64,000 bases of DNA from Actinomyces vulturis (GCF_001687305.1 NZ_LZRK01000004.1:62001-126000); one strand, 5' to 3'; counted from the stretch's first letter, positions 8,317 through 17,891 are shown. The notes: a model not told the origin generated them from the letters alone. Program-made: numbers and translations.

Positions 8317-9378
8317 TTACTTCTTAGCGTCAATCGCGTGGGCGAGCATTGGGGTGTACTGCTCCAGCGCCCAGGGCAGGGAGAGCGGTGACGAGGCAGA
8401 GATGCTCAGGACGCGAGTGGCATCAGCATCCATAATGGCGGTGCCATTGGCCACGGCGGGGATCTTAGAGAAGAGAGGGTCAGAGGTGATCACTGCCTTA
8501 TCTTCTTCCGAGTTCACCCAGGTCATGAACACGTCGGACTCGAGCTTGTCTGCGTTCTCCGGTGAGTAGGAAACAAAGAAAGTTGCGTCCGCACCCGCGT
8601 CCTTCACGGCTTGTTCGACAACAGGAGCCATTGTCATTCCCAAGGAACTAAGGAACTTGGGTCGATTATCGATGTCGGTGTACAGGCTGATGGAGTGGTC
8701 AGCAGGATCGATGTTGGCGGCGATAAAGGTGGCGCCTTCGAACTGGGGGTTGTTGGCCTTGGCCTGGTCAAATGCTGCCGTGACATTGCTAATGACCTGT
8801 TCACCTTCGGCCACCTTATTCAGGGCCTTGGCAGTCATGGTGGTGGCATCCTGCCAGGAGGTGGCCCAGGGCTGTTCGGGGTATGCGAGGGTCGGAGCGA
8901 TGGCTGCGAGTTTGTCGTAGTCTTCCTGGGTCAGTCCAGAGTATGCACCCACGATCAAATCGGGCTTGAGTGCTGCAATGTCCTGGATAGGTAGGCCATC
9001 TGCTTCAGAGAACTGAGTGGGGTATGCGGCGGTGCCGGGGCCAGCGTTGAGTTTGGTCAATGCTTCATCACGCCAGGGGGTGGATTTATTCTCGTTAGCA
9101 CCAAACATTTCTTCGGGAACGCCGACAGGAATCACGCCAAGGCTGACTACCACGTCAGCATTCATCCAACTGATGGTGACAACACGGGTGGGTTCTTTAT
9201 CGATAGTGGTGGTTCCCAGAGCATGTGCGATGGTGACGGGGTAGTAATCGTCACCGGATGCTGATGAGGTTTTCTCTGAAGAAGATGACGAGCATGCGGC
9301 GAGGGTGGCTGCGACTGCGGTGGCGCTCAAAGCCATGAGGCTACGACGTGACAGTGAGTGGCGCTTGAGGGAAGACAC
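8317..9378 (-). CDS. Iron-siderophore substrate-binding lipoprotein
   Basis: First gene of the uptake operon. The N-terminus has a twin-arginine-like SRRSLMAL stretch, a hydrophobic core and lipobox LAAC with Cys29, so it is a surface lipoprotein, possibly Tat-exported. The mature part is a type III (FecB/FhuD-like) binding protein: RVVTISWMNADVVVSLGV, DIAALKPDLIVGAYSG and FVSYSPENADK. The start is GTG with GAAAGGGA about six bases upstream. The ligand is most likely a ferric siderophore, given the reductase at the operon end. Confidence 0.9.
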   Translation of the reverse strand: MSSLKRHSLSRRSLMALSATAVAATLAACSSSSSEKTSSASGDDYYPVTIAHALGTTTIDKEPTRVVTISWMNADVVVSLGVIPVGVPEEMFGANENKSTPWRDEALTKLNAGPGTAAYPTQFSEADGLPIQDIAALKPDLIVGAYSGLTQEDYDKLAAIAPTLAYPEQPWATSWQDATTMTAKALNKVAEGEQVISNVTAAFDQAKANNPQFEGATFIAANIDPADHSISLYTDIDNRPKFLSSLGMTMAPVVEQAVKDAGADATFFVSYSPENADKLESDVFMTWVNSEEDKAVITSDPLFSKIPAVANGTAIMDADATRVLSISASSPLSLPWALEQYTPMLAHAIDAKK

Positions 9379-9548
9379 GTATGGTCCCTTTCGGTAGATC
9401 GTGATGTCTTGGTGAGTTTTCGCGTTTGAGTTGTTTCGTTATTCACGCTATCTGTCGGGTGTATGTTCCACCCTACTGAGAGAACAAGAGCGAATAATGT
9501 CGCGAAATCATCACGAAAGACCGAATAAGGTAACCAGAGTGTTGCTTA

Positions 9549-9567
9549 TTAAGTCAACCTGCCTTTA
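9549..9567. promoter_or_regulatory. Weak DtxR/IdeR-like iron box
   Basis: A 19-bp imperfect palindrome (TTAAGTCAACCTGCCTTTA) matches about 12 of 19 positions of the DtxR/IdeR operator consensus. It lies about 170 bases upstream of the siderophore operon start. Its position suits iron repression but the match is poor. Confidence 0.25.
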
Positions 9568-9603
9568 GGCTGACCATACCCAAGCACTTGGGAGCCAAAG
9601 ACC

Positions 9604-9646
9604 ACAAGACCCGGCACTGCTTTCGTTGCAGTACCGGGTCTTGTGT
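9604..9646 (-). terminator. Rho-independent-type terminator after the FAD oxidoreductase gene
   Basis: An 18-bp stem (9604-9621 with 9629-9646, one G-T type mismatch) with a 7-base loop, between the oxidoreductase gene and the siderophore operon, both on the minus strand. It would keep the operon promoter independent. The T tract after the stem is short. Confidence 0.6.
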
Positions 9647-9658
9647 TGTGTCACGAGA

Positions 9659-9696
9659 GGGGCGGAGGCAAGGTGACATACCTTGCCACCGCCCCT
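9659..9696 (-). terminator. Second hairpin in tandem with the terminator
   Basis: A roughly 15-bp GC-rich stem (9659-9673 with 9681-9696, one mismatch) and a 7-base loop. On the minus strand it comes before the 9604-9646 hairpin, so the two form a double terminator. The remaining DNA between 9379 and 9774 shows no convincing gene. Confidence 0.45.
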
Positions 9697-9774
9697 CACT
9701 AGTGAGCAGAATCACTTAGGTTCTCAATAGTTTATGACGCCTAAACGTCACATATTCAGAACCCCTCGTGTGAC

Positions 9775-11256
9775 TCACTTAGCAGGCATGGCATCGAGGA
9801 CAATGTTGAGGCCTTCAGACATGGTGGGGTGAGCAATCACGGCGTCACGAACCTGCTGCCAGGTCAGGCCACCGAGCATGGCCATCTGGACGCTGGTGAT
9901 GACTTCACCAGCTTCGGAGCCGATGATGGTGGCACCAAGGATCTTGTCCGTATCAGCGTCAACAACGATCTTGAAGAAACCGTCAGTCTCGCCCAGGGTC
10001 TTGGCGCGAGGAACGTTAGCGGTGGGAACCTTAGCGACACGGATGTTCTTGCCTGCCTCGCGCGCTTCGGTTTCACTCATGCCCACGCGGCCAAGTTCGG
10101 GGGTCACGAAAACGGTCCAGGGGATGAGGCGATCCTTGGTGGAGGCATCCTTACCATCGAAGAGGTCACGCAGTACGCGGAAGTCGTTCCAGGACACGTG
10201 GGTGAACTGGGGGGATCCTGCCACGTCACCGGCGCTGTAAACGCCTTCAGCAGTGGTCTGGAGACGGTCATCGACCTTAACGAAGCCACGATCGGTCAGT
10301 TCTACACCAGCAGCCTCAAGGTTAAGGTTCTTGGTCACGGGGGTACGGCCCAGCGCAACGAGGAGACGCTCCCCAGCAACTTCACGGCCATCGTCTGCCT
10401 TAACAGTGATGGTGCCGTTGTCAGAGGAGACAGAAGCAGCGCGGAAGTCATTGAGAACGGTCACACCCTGTGCTTCGAGAGATTCGCGGATGACGTCTGC
10501 AGCATCAGCGTCTTCGCGAGCGAGGATGTGCTCGCCACCGTCAACAAGGGTAATAGAGACGCCGAAAGAGGACATCATAGAGGCCATTTCCACGCCAATC
10601 ACGCCGCCGCCGAGGATGACCATATCCTTAGGCAGTTCGGTGAGACGAAGAAGGTCTTCGCTGGTCCAGAAGTCAACATCCTTGAGGCCATCAATCGGAG
10701 GAACGGCAGGAGTGGTGCCGGTGTTGATGAGGACCTTGGCGCCACGAATTACGCGGGTGCCACCGTCGTTGAGCGCGATGCTAACAGTCTTAGGAGCAAC
10801 GAAGGTTGCGGTGCCCTTGACGAAGTCCATACCGGAGGCGGGGAACATTTTCTCGTGAGCACCAACCATAGCGCCAACAATCTTTTCCTTGCGTGCGCGC
10901 AGTGCTTCGAGGCTCACGACTGCCTTACTCAGTTCGTCAGAGCCTCCGGGCAGGGAAGCACCGTAGGAGGCAGACTTGCGAACGGTTTCAAGCACGCGAG
11001 CGGAGGTGACGAGGGTCTTAGTAGGAATGCAAGCGACGTTGATGCAAGTGCCACCAACCTTGTCACGCTCAACCATGACTACACGATCGCCCTTCTTGGC
11101 GCGGAGCATGGCCAGTGACTTACCTGCCTTACCACCGCCAACGACGAGAAGATCGACGTCTTCAACTGTTGACAGGTCAGCCTGCAGACCGGCGGTTGCG
11201 TCGGTATCCTCGGTGGACTTACATCCGCATGCGCAGGTGTGGTTTTCAGCGGCCAT
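9775..11256 (-). CDS. FAD-dependent pyridine nucleotide-disulfide oxidoreductase (mercuric reductase/lipoamide dehydrogenase-like)
   Basis: Two-dinucleotide-fold flavoprotein of 493 residues. It has the N-terminal FAD fold (LLVVGGGKAGKSLAM), redox cysteines C71 and C76 in GGTCINVACIPTK, an NAD(P) fold (VILGGGVIGVEMAS), the FAD motif GVYSAGDV and the C-terminal partner pair H476/E481 in HPTMSE. This supports disulfide reductase chemistry, but the substrate (lipoamide, mycothione, metal ion) is not determined. The start has AAAGGAG upstream; a longer frame to 11361 lacks it. Unusual is a Cys-rich N-terminal tail with C8, C10 and C12. No pyruvate dehydrogenase genes are nearby. Confidence 0.85.
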   Translation of the reverse strand: MAAENHTCACGCKSTEDTDATAGLQADLSTVEDVDLLVVGGGKAGKSLAMLRAKKGDRVVMVERDKVGGTCINVACIPTKTLVTSARVLETVRKSASYGASLPGGSDELSKAVVSLEALRARKEKIVGAMVGAHEKMFPASGMDFVKGTATFVAPKTVSIALNDGGTRVIRGAKVLINTGTTPAVPPIDGLKDVDFWTSEDLLRLTELPKDMVILGGGVIGVEMASMMSSFGVSITLVDGGEHILAREDADAADVIRESLEAQGVTVLNDFRAASVSSDNGTITVKADDGREVAGERLLVALGRTPVTKNLNLEAAGVELTDRGFVKVDDRLQTTAEGVYSAGDVAGSPQFTHVSWNDFRVLRDLFDGKDASTKDRLIPWTVFVTPELGRVGMSETEAREAGKNIRVAKVPTANVPRAKTLGETDGFFKIVVDADTDKILGATIIGSEAGEVITSVQMAMLGGLTWQQVRDAVIAHPTMSEGLNIVLDAMPAK

Positions 11257-11416
11257 GAATGGAACTCCTTTGAGTGATGTTTTCACGTTATGAAGCACAA
11301 CAGTCTTCAGAGTTGTCCTATTCCATTCGTATGCCGTTATTCTTCGTGATCTATTCAGCATGAATTATGGGAATAGATCCACCACTCACCCGTCAACAAC
11401 AGAAAAGAAATACTCC

Positions 11417-12769
11417 TTAACGCCTAGAAGCCACGACAATAGTCTCGAAGTGATGGGTATGAGGGAACATGTCCAAAGCACACGCATCATCAACGCTGTA
11501 GCCCTGAGCCACCAGTGCCTTGAGATCGCGAGCGAGTGAGGCGGGATCACAGGCCACCATAACCACACGCTTGGGGTTGCACTGAGCGATCGCATCCATC
11601 ACACCCTTGACCACACCGGTACGAGGCGGGTCGAGAATGATGACGTCCACTCCAGCACCAAGTTTGGTCACTGCTGACGCATCGACGCGACCCACATGGA
11701 GGCCGACGTTCGGGAAATCGTGAAGGTTACGGCGAGCATCGCGGACTGCTTGTTCACTGCCTTCCATGGTGGTCATCTTGCAGCCAAGCATGGCCAGAGG
11801 AAGAGTAAAGAGGCCTGCGCCGGAGAAGAGTTCAAGAACCTTCAGATCCTTACCCGCATGGGTGACACCTGCAGGCTGGGAGGAGGACGCGATGTCATCC
11901 ATGGAGGAATCAGTGGCGGAGGGGACAGTGACGGGCTCGGTGGAGGACAGCGGCAGTCCGAGTGCTCCACGGACCACGCGATTGACCAGTTCCTGTGGGG
12001 CTTGGCGATGAACTTGCCAAAAGCCATCAGCGTGGACCGAATAGCGCAGTTCGCCCAAGCCCAGTGCGCTGGCATCAACAATCTCATCGATGCGCTTGCG
12101 TCCCGTGGGCTTGGTAGCCGGCGTGTACCCCTGGCCATCAATCATGACCAGCGGTTCACTACCGGCGGGGGCTACGACGCTGACCCGCATGCCCGGCTTG
12201 TAGACCTTTTTCCAGCGCGATCCTTCGAGTACGTTGAGGTCCTGAATCGCTTCAACTGCCAGGGGAAGTGAGCGGACTGCCTGAACACGGCGGCTACGCG
12301 GCTCATGCATGCCAGCTACACCGTCATCAGTAATGGTGAGTTCCACACGGGTTCGGGTAGCCAGGCCAGTGGCATTCTTACCTGTTTCGGAAGGCATGGG
12401 TTCAACGGGGATGGGACCAACTTGTTCAGCGATGTCTTCCCCGCCAATACGACGAAGACAATCAGCCAACACCCAGCGTTTCCAGGTGCGCTGTGCGGGA
12501 AGGGAGACGTGAGAAAGTTCCGCGCCGCCTACTCCCCCAGCACCGGCCTGCGCCCAGGCGGGTTTGACTCGGTCCGGTGACGATTTCAAAATTTCGACGG
12601 CGTCCGCTCGCCAAATCTTGGATGTCTTCTGCGTAATACGTGCCTTCACTGTTTCGCCGGGCAGTGCGTGGCGGACGAATACTACCTGGCCCTCGTCAGT
12701 GCGGGCGATGCAGTGACCGCCGTGGGCAGGAGCACCAATAGTTAATGTCAGTTCTTCAGGTTTCGACAT
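11417..12769 (-). CDS. TrmA/RlmCD-type RNA (uracil-5-)-methyltransferase
   Basis: Transfers a methyl group from SAM to C5 of a uridine in rRNA or tRNA. An N-terminal TRAM-like domain (TLTIGAPAHGGHCIA, residues about 5-65) is followed by the SAM-methyltransferase fold (VLELFSGAGLFTLPLA), the DPPRTG motif and the catalytic cysteine region VACDPASLARD. The Fe-S cysteines of RlmD are not apparent. ATG 12769 has CAGGAGT upstream and lies two bases after the DUF3159 stop, so the genes are co-transcribed. A Ser/Thr-rich insert near residue 280 is probably a loop. Confidence 0.88.
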   Translation of the reverse strand: MSKPEELTLTIGAPAHGGHCIARTDEGQVVFVRHALPGETVKARITQKTSKIWRADAVEILKSSPDRVKPAWAQAGAGGVGGAELSHVSLPAQRTWKRWVLADCLRRIGGEDIAEQVGPIPVEPMPSETGKNATGLATRTRVELTITDDGVAGMHEPRSRRVQAVRSLPLAVEAIQDLNVLEGSRWKKVYKPGMRVSVVAPAGSEPLVMIDGQGYTPATKPTGRKRIDEIVDASALGLGELRYSVHADGFWQVHRQAPQELVNRVVRGALGLPLSSTEPVTVPSATDSSMDDIASSSQPAGVTHAGKDLKVLELFSGAGLFTLPLAMLGCKMTTMEGSEQAVRDARRNLHDFPNVGLHVGRVDASAVTKLGAGVDVIILDPPRTGVVKGVMDAIAQCNPKRVVMVACDPASLARDLKALVAQGYSVDDACALDMFPHTHHFETIVVASRR

Positions 12770-12771
12770 GG

Positions 12772-13422
12772 TTACTCCTGTGTGGTGGTAGCGGATGCGG
12801 CGGGAAGGGTACGGACCATCATCCACATTAGCCATAGAGTGAGGGCGAACAGTGGCAGGCCCATGATGAGTCGGGTGATGCCCAGGACGGTGGAGGCCTG
12901 GGCGATGTACATGGGGGTTTCCACGATGAGGCGCAGTGCAAACATGGCGGCAAAAACCCAGGTGGCTTGGCGGTAGACCTTGCGGTGAGTGGCGCGGTCA
13001 GGGTCAGTGCGCCATGACATGTCATGGCCGCGCATGAGGGCATCAACCACTCCAACAAGTGGACATCGCGCAAGAATTGAGGTTACAAGGCCAATGAGGC
13101 ACACGGCGTTAATGCCTAGGCCGAGGATGTAGAAGTTTTCGGCTTTTCCTGTTTTCCACGTAGCCAAGACACTGAGTGCGGTCACGACAACGCCGCCAAG
13201 TGCTGGAGTGATGCTCTGGCGTTGAATGAGGCGTGTGGCGATGGCGAGTCCAGCGATGATGAGAGCACTTGCTCCTGCCCATAGCAGGTTGGAGGTGATG
13301 ACGTAGATCGTGAGGAAGAGGGTGACAGGCCCAGCAGATTCAATGACTCCGCGGTATCCGCCTACAGCGCGGTAGAGGTCGAATTCTTGGGATTGGAGGA
13401 CTTTCAGTCCTGATTCACTCAT
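12772..13422 (-). CDS. DUF3159 family membrane protein
   Basis: 216 residues. A soluble N-terminus with GGYRGVIESAGP, typical of DUF3159, precedes about six membrane segments, ending in a short Thr-rich tail. DUF3159 proteins are conserved beside DUF3710 in actinobacteria. No function is established. It overlaps the DUF3710 gene by four bases (ATGA). Confidence 0.9.
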   Translation of the reverse strand: MSESGLKVLQSQEFDLYRAVGGYRGVIESAGPVTLFLTIYVITSNLLWAGASALIIAGLAIATRLIQRQSITPALGGVVVTALSVLATWKTGKAENFYILGLGINAVCLIGLVTSILARCPLVGVVDALMRGHDMSWRTDPDRATHRKVYRQATWVFAAMFALRLIVETPMYIAQASTVLGITRLIMGLPLFALTLWLMWMMVRTLPAASATTTQE

Positions 13423-14399
13423 GATTCGGTGTTTTCTCCAGCACCGGCTTGGGGTGCTTTGTGGGGTGTGGGCGGGTGAAGGAGCAGCAGTTCACGTGGG
13501 GGCTTGGGCTCATTGCCGCGTACCACGATGACGTGGTTGAACACGTCGCGCAGTGCTTGACTGGCGTCAATATCGACGGCTGCGGGTCCGTTGAGAACAC
13601 CGCGAAGGAACCATCGAGGGCCGTCCACACCGATGAAACGCATATAGGCAGTTCCTCGCTCACCGTGAGTTAACTGGACGGGCATCGTGGCAAGGACTTC
13701 GGGGCCATGTTCACCGGGTTCGATGGCGTGGGTACCACCAACTCGATCCAACTCCGCGCAAATCTCCTCGATAAGTCCATCCCAGATTCCTGAGGACTTC
13801 GGTGCAGCGAATGCTCGCAACTCGAGCGACGATCCACCAAGCATAAGAATCACCGCATCATTAGCGGGGGTTTTAGTGGTGTTTTCAAGACGAAGTTGAA
13901 GTCCGTCAACAGCAGGAATTCGAAGGGAACCAAGATCAACTACCGGTCCAACCTCGGGGTGATCGGAAAAATCGTAGGGTCCAGGTTCAATGGAATAATC
14001 GCGTTCAACTACTGCGGGACCGGCTCCGGCAGGGGCTTGAGTAAATAAAATCTGGGAATCCGTGCCCTGCATACCGTCTCTAACTTGCTGGGAGGATGGT
14101 GCAGAACGTCCACCAGGTATGGCCGGCGGTGTGGGGCGCGAAGGACCCTGATCTACGGCCATCACCTGGGAGTCCTCACGTGTAACGCCAGACGATGATT
14201 CGGATGTTGAGCTGGTCACTGTGGCCTGCGCAACCTGTGCTCCTTGTACATCGACAGACGTTTTAATCGCCGTAGTTCTTTGACAGTCGGGATCGTTTTC
14301 AGGCGCAGCAGTAAGTGTAGTGTCAAGGTCGTCGAGACCCGTTACAGACTCTGGAACGGCCCCTGCGGGCAGATCACGGCGGCGAGAGAACAATCCCAT
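13419..14399 (-). CDS. DUF3710 family protein
   Basis: 326 residues. It begins MGLFSRRR, has a low-complexity acidic/Thr-Ser stretch to about residue 130, and then the DUF3710 core (PYDFSDHPEVGPVVDLGSL, AYMRFIGVDGPRWFLRGVL). The family is actinobacterial, cytosolic and of unknown function. The ATG has AGGACGTGAC upstream. The low-complexity N-terminal region is longer than the core would require. Confidence 0.88.
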   Translation of the reverse strand: MGLFSRRRDLPAGAVPESVTGLDDLDTTLTAAPENDPDCQRTTAIKTSVDVQGAQVAQATVTSSTSESSSGVTREDSQVMAVDQGPSRPTPPAIPGGRSAPSSQQVRDGMQGTDSQILFTQAPAGAGPAVVERDYSIEPGPYDFSDHPEVGPVVDLGSLRIPAVDGLQLRLENTTKTPANDAVILMLGGSSLELRAFAAPKSSGIWDGLIEEICAELDRVGGTHAIEPGEHGPEVLATMPVQLTHGERGTAYMRFIGVDGPRWFLRGVLNGPAAVDIDASQALRDVFNHVIVVRGNEPKPPRELLLLHPPTPHKAPQAGAGENTES

Positions 14400-14526
14400 G
14401 TCACGTCCTTCTTCATGCCTGGCGCGCTACGTAATTTCGTAGCTCCATGTGGGCATACTTTACCCACCTGCCCCTCTCTATATCCGGCGAGAGTGACAAT
14501 TCCAGCAATAAAGCTGGTTTTATTGT

Positions 14527-14832
14527 TCAGCCAGCGCAATCCACACAGACGCTGAGGCCTGTCTTGTCATCGGTATATGACAACTGGCTGCGGTGGTGGA
14601 CCAGGAAGCACTCGGAGCAAGTAAATTCATCATCCAATTGAGGAACAACGTGCACGCTGAGTTCTTCACGGCTGAGATCTGCGCCGGGAAGTTCGAAACC
14701 TTCAGCTACCTCATTCTCATCTTCGTCGATAGCGGCAGTTGAGGGATCCTTTTGGCGAGCCTTAAGTTCTTCAAGGGAGTCTGACTCCGGCTCGTCATCG
14801 TTCTTGCGGGGAGCATCGTAATCGGTAGCCAT
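14527..14832 (-). CDS. DUF4193 family zinc-ribbon-like protein
   Basis: 101 residues. The start MATDYDAPRKNDDE is typical of DUF4193. An acidic N-terminal half is followed by two CxxC pairs (CSEC and CVDC) that can form a zinc ribbon. I prefer the ATG at 14832, with GCAGGT ahead, over an ATG three codons upstream. In actinobacteria this gene commonly sits next to DUF3710/dut genes; its function is unknown. A short AT-rich inverted repeat (14502-14525) separates it from DUF3710. Confidence 0.9.
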   Translation of the reverse strand: MATDYDAPRKNDDEPESDSLEELKARQKDPSTAAIDEDENEVAEGFELPGADLSREELSVHVVPQLDDEFTCSECFLVHHRSQLSYTDDKTGLSVCVDCAG

Positions 14833-15250
14833 GACCTGCATCTTCTTTCTGCTAGCGGTACTTCATCGGGAGGTATGAAACCCGGGTCACAACCCAACGA
14901 AGTAGGGCACGCGCATGTTAGCACGCCGCATACACGATTGGAAAGAGAGAGCAAACACAGGGAGTGTCAAGGAGTTCAACTACGTCATTCGAGTAACGAA
15001 AACCTCACTACACTTCCACGAGAAATATCCCGCGCGTATACGCCTAGCAGCCCCAATCCATGAGCAAATTACGACTATCAAGTCGTCGCACCAGCGATGA
15101 GGATATTGTCCTCACAGGTCACTACCAGGAACTGTTTCACTCCATGACAACTATTTCCGCCGCCACACAAACAACACGGCACACCGTTAATCTTTCCGCC
15201 TCTGTGGCCTCAAGCGTGGCAGGCTTACACCTATAAAGGAGGCGCAGTAC
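14833..15250. other. Intergenic region between divergent DUF4193 and sepH genes
   Basis: About 420 bases that should hold the two divergent promoters. I see no credible gene, strong palindrome or terminator. A small GAGGA/TCCTC inverted repeat near 15097-15111 is the only local structure noted. The sepH ribosome site (AAAGGAGG) is at the right edge. Confidence 0.6.
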
Positions 15251-16594
15251 ATGATTGAGTTGGATCTGCTTGGGGTTAACGGCGACACAATCGTCATGAC
15301 CAATGCGGATGGTGAACGTTTCACCCTAGTCATCGATGACGCACTGCGTGCTGCGGTGCGCCGTGACCGCCCTAATGTTGAAGCTGTTGCTTCCTCATCC
15401 CAGATTAAGCCTCGCGATTTGCAGTCTTTGATGCGCGCCGGTGCCACCGCAGAAGAGGTTGCTTCCTCCACTGGAATGAGCGTGGACAAGATTCGTGCCT
15501 ACGAAGGTCCCGTACTTGCTGAGCGCGCCTGGGCAGTCACCCAGGCCAAGTCCTGCCGTATTGGCTGGGATGCTGATGCTCCGGTTCTTGAAGAACTAGT
15601 CATTGACCGCCTAGCAACCCGTGGCGTGGACCCACAGTCTTTACAATGGGATGCGGTTCGCCAAGGTCGTGAGCCGTGGGAAGTAATGTTGACCTTCGTC
15701 CAGGGCGCTGAGGAAAAGGAAGCCCGCTGGATGATTGACGTGTCATCACATGCGCTTTCCGCTTTGGATGACGAGTCCAGATGGCTCACCGAATCGGCCA
15801 GTGCCGCCGCACGTCGCCCTAGTGTTTTCGATCAGGATTCTCCCGCCCAGGGTGCTGTAGCCATGCCTGTTCCACTGCGCCACAACCAGCCCTCAGCAAT
15901 GAGTGCTTTGTCGTCATGTGCTGCACCATCGGCACTGAGCGCCCCTGCCCCTACTCGTCCCACTACTACTCCCCCGCTTCCCAATGCTCCTTCTGCTGCT
16001 ACAGCGACCTCTTCTGACAAGGGCATTCCATCAGTGGATTCCTTTAACCAGTTAGAGAGCACTGAGGCGATTCTGGCGGACCTTAACGCCGCACGAGGAC
16101 AACGCGTTGAACTTGAGCCTTCTGATGATGAGTTGCTCACTGAACTCATAGCCCAGGAAGAGTCCTTTTCTTCCGACGCCGTCCCCGTATCCCCTGTATC
16201 GGCTTCATCAACCAGCAATTCTGCTTCCGCTACTGATGCGATGAGTGCGCTTTCCGCATCGTCGAGCGGTCCCCTTCTTGATGCGCAAGTGCTCGATATG
16301 TCCGCCCATCGCCGTGGGATGAGAGGAAAATCTGTTTCCTCACTAAGCCACGGAAGAATGGATGCCGTTGATGCCACTGTGGAGCGCCACCCCGCTGGTA
16401 GCCAACGTGGAAGTAATGATGACAGTGCAACGTCGGCGCCTAGTACAGACAACGAACAGAACACTGAATCTCAGATGGTGTTCCCTCAGATGCCTCAACC
16501 TGAACAGAATACGAAGCCAAAATCCAAAAAGCGCGGTTCACGCCGTTCTGTACCCTCGTGGGATGAAATTGTTTTCGGATCGAAGCCGGAGTGA
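15251..16594 (+). CDS. sepH: SepH septation protein (DUF3071)
   Basis: Actinobacterial cell-division regulator that interacts with FtsZ. The conserved N-terminal domain is clear: MIELDLLGVNGDTIVM, RVEAV-like RPNVEAVASSSQIKPRD, a helix-turn-helix (GATAEEVASSTGMSVDKI, residues 64-81), and RIGWDADAPVLEELVIDRL. The remaining 260 residues are low-complexity Ala/Ser/Pro-rich with a short basic C-terminus (KSKKRGSRRSVPSWDEI) that is the usual end of the family. The ATG has AAAGGAGG upstream. It is transcribed alone. Confidence 0.93.
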   Translation: MIELDLLGVNGDTIVMTNADGERFTLVIDDALRAAVRRDRPNVEAVASSSQIKPRDLQSLMRAGATAEEVASSTGMSVDKIRAYEGPVLAERAWAVTQAKSCRIGWDADAPVLEELVIDRLATRGVDPQSLQWDAVRQGREPWEVMLTFVQGAEEKEARWMIDVSSHALSALDDESRWLTESASAAARRPSVFDQDSPAQGAVAMPVPLRHNQPSAMSALSSCAAPSALSAPAPTRPTTTPPLPNAPSAATATSSDKGIPSVDSFNQLESTEAILADLNAARGQRVELEPSDDELLTELIAQEESFSSDAVPVSPVSASSTSNSASATDAMSALSASSSGPLLDAQVLDMSAHRRGMRGKSVSSLSHGRMDAVDATVERHPAGSQRGSNDDSATSAPSTDNEQNTESQMVFPQMPQPEQNTKPKSKKRGSRRSVPSWDEIVFGSKPE

Positions 16595-16680
16595 GTGGAT
16601 CGTTTTCTCAGCGAGAGAGAAAAACGGCCCCGGTACCCTTTAGTTCACGTATGACATTAATCGTCGTGTAATTCCTCAGG

Positions 16681-17883
16681 TTATGCGCGGATAGTCAGTA
16701 ACGGGATCGCTGTTTCTGCGTGAGTTAGTGAACCGTGTACGCCTGGCAATTCCATGGCCTGTGTCGAGTGAACCCGAGGATCAACGAGCACCCACGAGTC
16801 ATTCATCGCGACAATCACATCCCCCATGACCTCACGTGCCCTTGTTGACAGTGGTCCCACAAGGCTTTGAGCCTCACCAGCCGTACCAATCCAGGCAATC
16901 CGTTCACCAAGTACTTCGCGCCATCGGTCAATGAATTCTTGAGAGCATTGCCGTCCGTGCCCTGACAGGTAGAGGTGAGTCATGCGCGGTTCACCTGCGA
17001 GGAACTCCACGTCGGTCATGAGGACAGGAGAATCTGTCAGAGTGATGCGATGGGCGGCATCCGTATCGACCATGCCATGGTCAGCTGTGAGGTAAACGGC
17101 TGTGTTGGAAGGAAGTTTTCTTATCAGTGTGGCCACAGCAATGTCGAGTCGCTCAAGCCAAAACAACCACTCTTCGGACTGCCATCCATGAGCGTGTCCA
17201 GCATGATCGAGTTCACCCACATACATGTAAACCATGCGTGCGCCTTGCTGAAGGAGACGGTGAACGGCCGCTGGCCTATCATCAAGGCGATCCACACCAA
17301 CGTGCGTCATTGCCCTGAAAGCTGCGCCGGTCAGTCCAGAGCCAGTAAATCGTGCAGGGCCCACAGAGTAGAGAGGTTCGCCGTGATCGGCGATGGAGCG
17401 TTCAACAAGAGTGGGATGGTCTTGCCAGTTTTCGGCGCGAAGTGGAGTGTCTTCCCAGGTGATGAGGTTCAGCGTTGAAGCATGGCCTCCATGCATAGCG
17501 TGACCTGGGTGACGCACGGAATAACCGAGCATGCCGGTCTGACCAGGCAGTGCGCCGGTTCCCAACGTGGTTAACGCTGCTGCGGTAGTGGAGGGAAAAC
17601 AAGTGGTGAGTTCTTGGACTCCTGCGTTTTGTTCCATGCCGTTAGGACCCCAGGTATAACTGGGATTCATAAAGGACCGGAGTGTGGGAACATGACCTTT
17701 TCGTGCGTCAAGCAATTCCAAGCCGAGCCCATCCACGAGGATGACCACTACCTGTTCGGCCGGTTCCATTCGTAACGCATTGGCGGTTGAGGCTGCCGAT
17801 TCAGCCATGTCGTTAGGGGCCAGACCAACCGTTGACAGGGCTGAGGAGAAGACATGACGCAGGTGGAAAGCAGAGTTACTCAT
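16681..17883 (-). CDS. Alkaline-phosphatase-superfamily nucleotide pyrophosphatase/phosphodiesterase
   Basis: 400 residues. Metal and catalytic motifs of the type I phosphodiesterase group are visible: VVVILVDGLG near the N-terminus, TTCFPSTTAAALTTLGTG with the catalytic Thr/Ser, YVGELDHAGHAHGW, and LTADHGMVD. There is no signal peptide. It lies eight bases after the DUF5998 gene in the same direction, a pairing often seen next to parC in actinobacteria. The substrate is unknown; hydrolysis of a phosphodiester is the likely reaction. Confidence 0.88.
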   Translation of the reverse strand: MSNSAFHLRHVFSSALSTVGLAPNDMAESAASTANALRMEPAEQVVVILVDGLGLELLDARKGHVPTLRSFMNPSYTWGPNGMEQNAGVQELTTCFPSTTAAALTTLGTGALPGQTGMLGYSVRHPGHAMHGGHASTLNLITWEDTPLRAENWQDHPTLVERSIADHGEPLYSVGPARFTGSGLTGAAFRAMTHVGVDRLDDRPAAVHRLLQQGARMVYMYVGELDHAGHAHGWQSEEWLFWLERLDIAVATLIRKLPSNTAVYLTADHGMVDTDAAHRITLTDSPVLMTDVEFLAGEPRMTHLYLSGHGRQCSQEFIDRWREVLGERIAWIGTAGEAQSLVGPLSTRAREVMGDVIVAMNDSWVLVDPRVHSTQAMELPGVHGSLTHAETAIPLLTIRA

Positions 17884-17891
17884 GAGTGTCC

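Noticed and set aside
9829-11118. 429-codon frame opposite the FAD oxidoreductase
   Set aside because: Long antisense frames are common over GC-biased genes; there is no domain, ribosome site or codon pattern, whereas the minus strand encodes all catalytic motifs.
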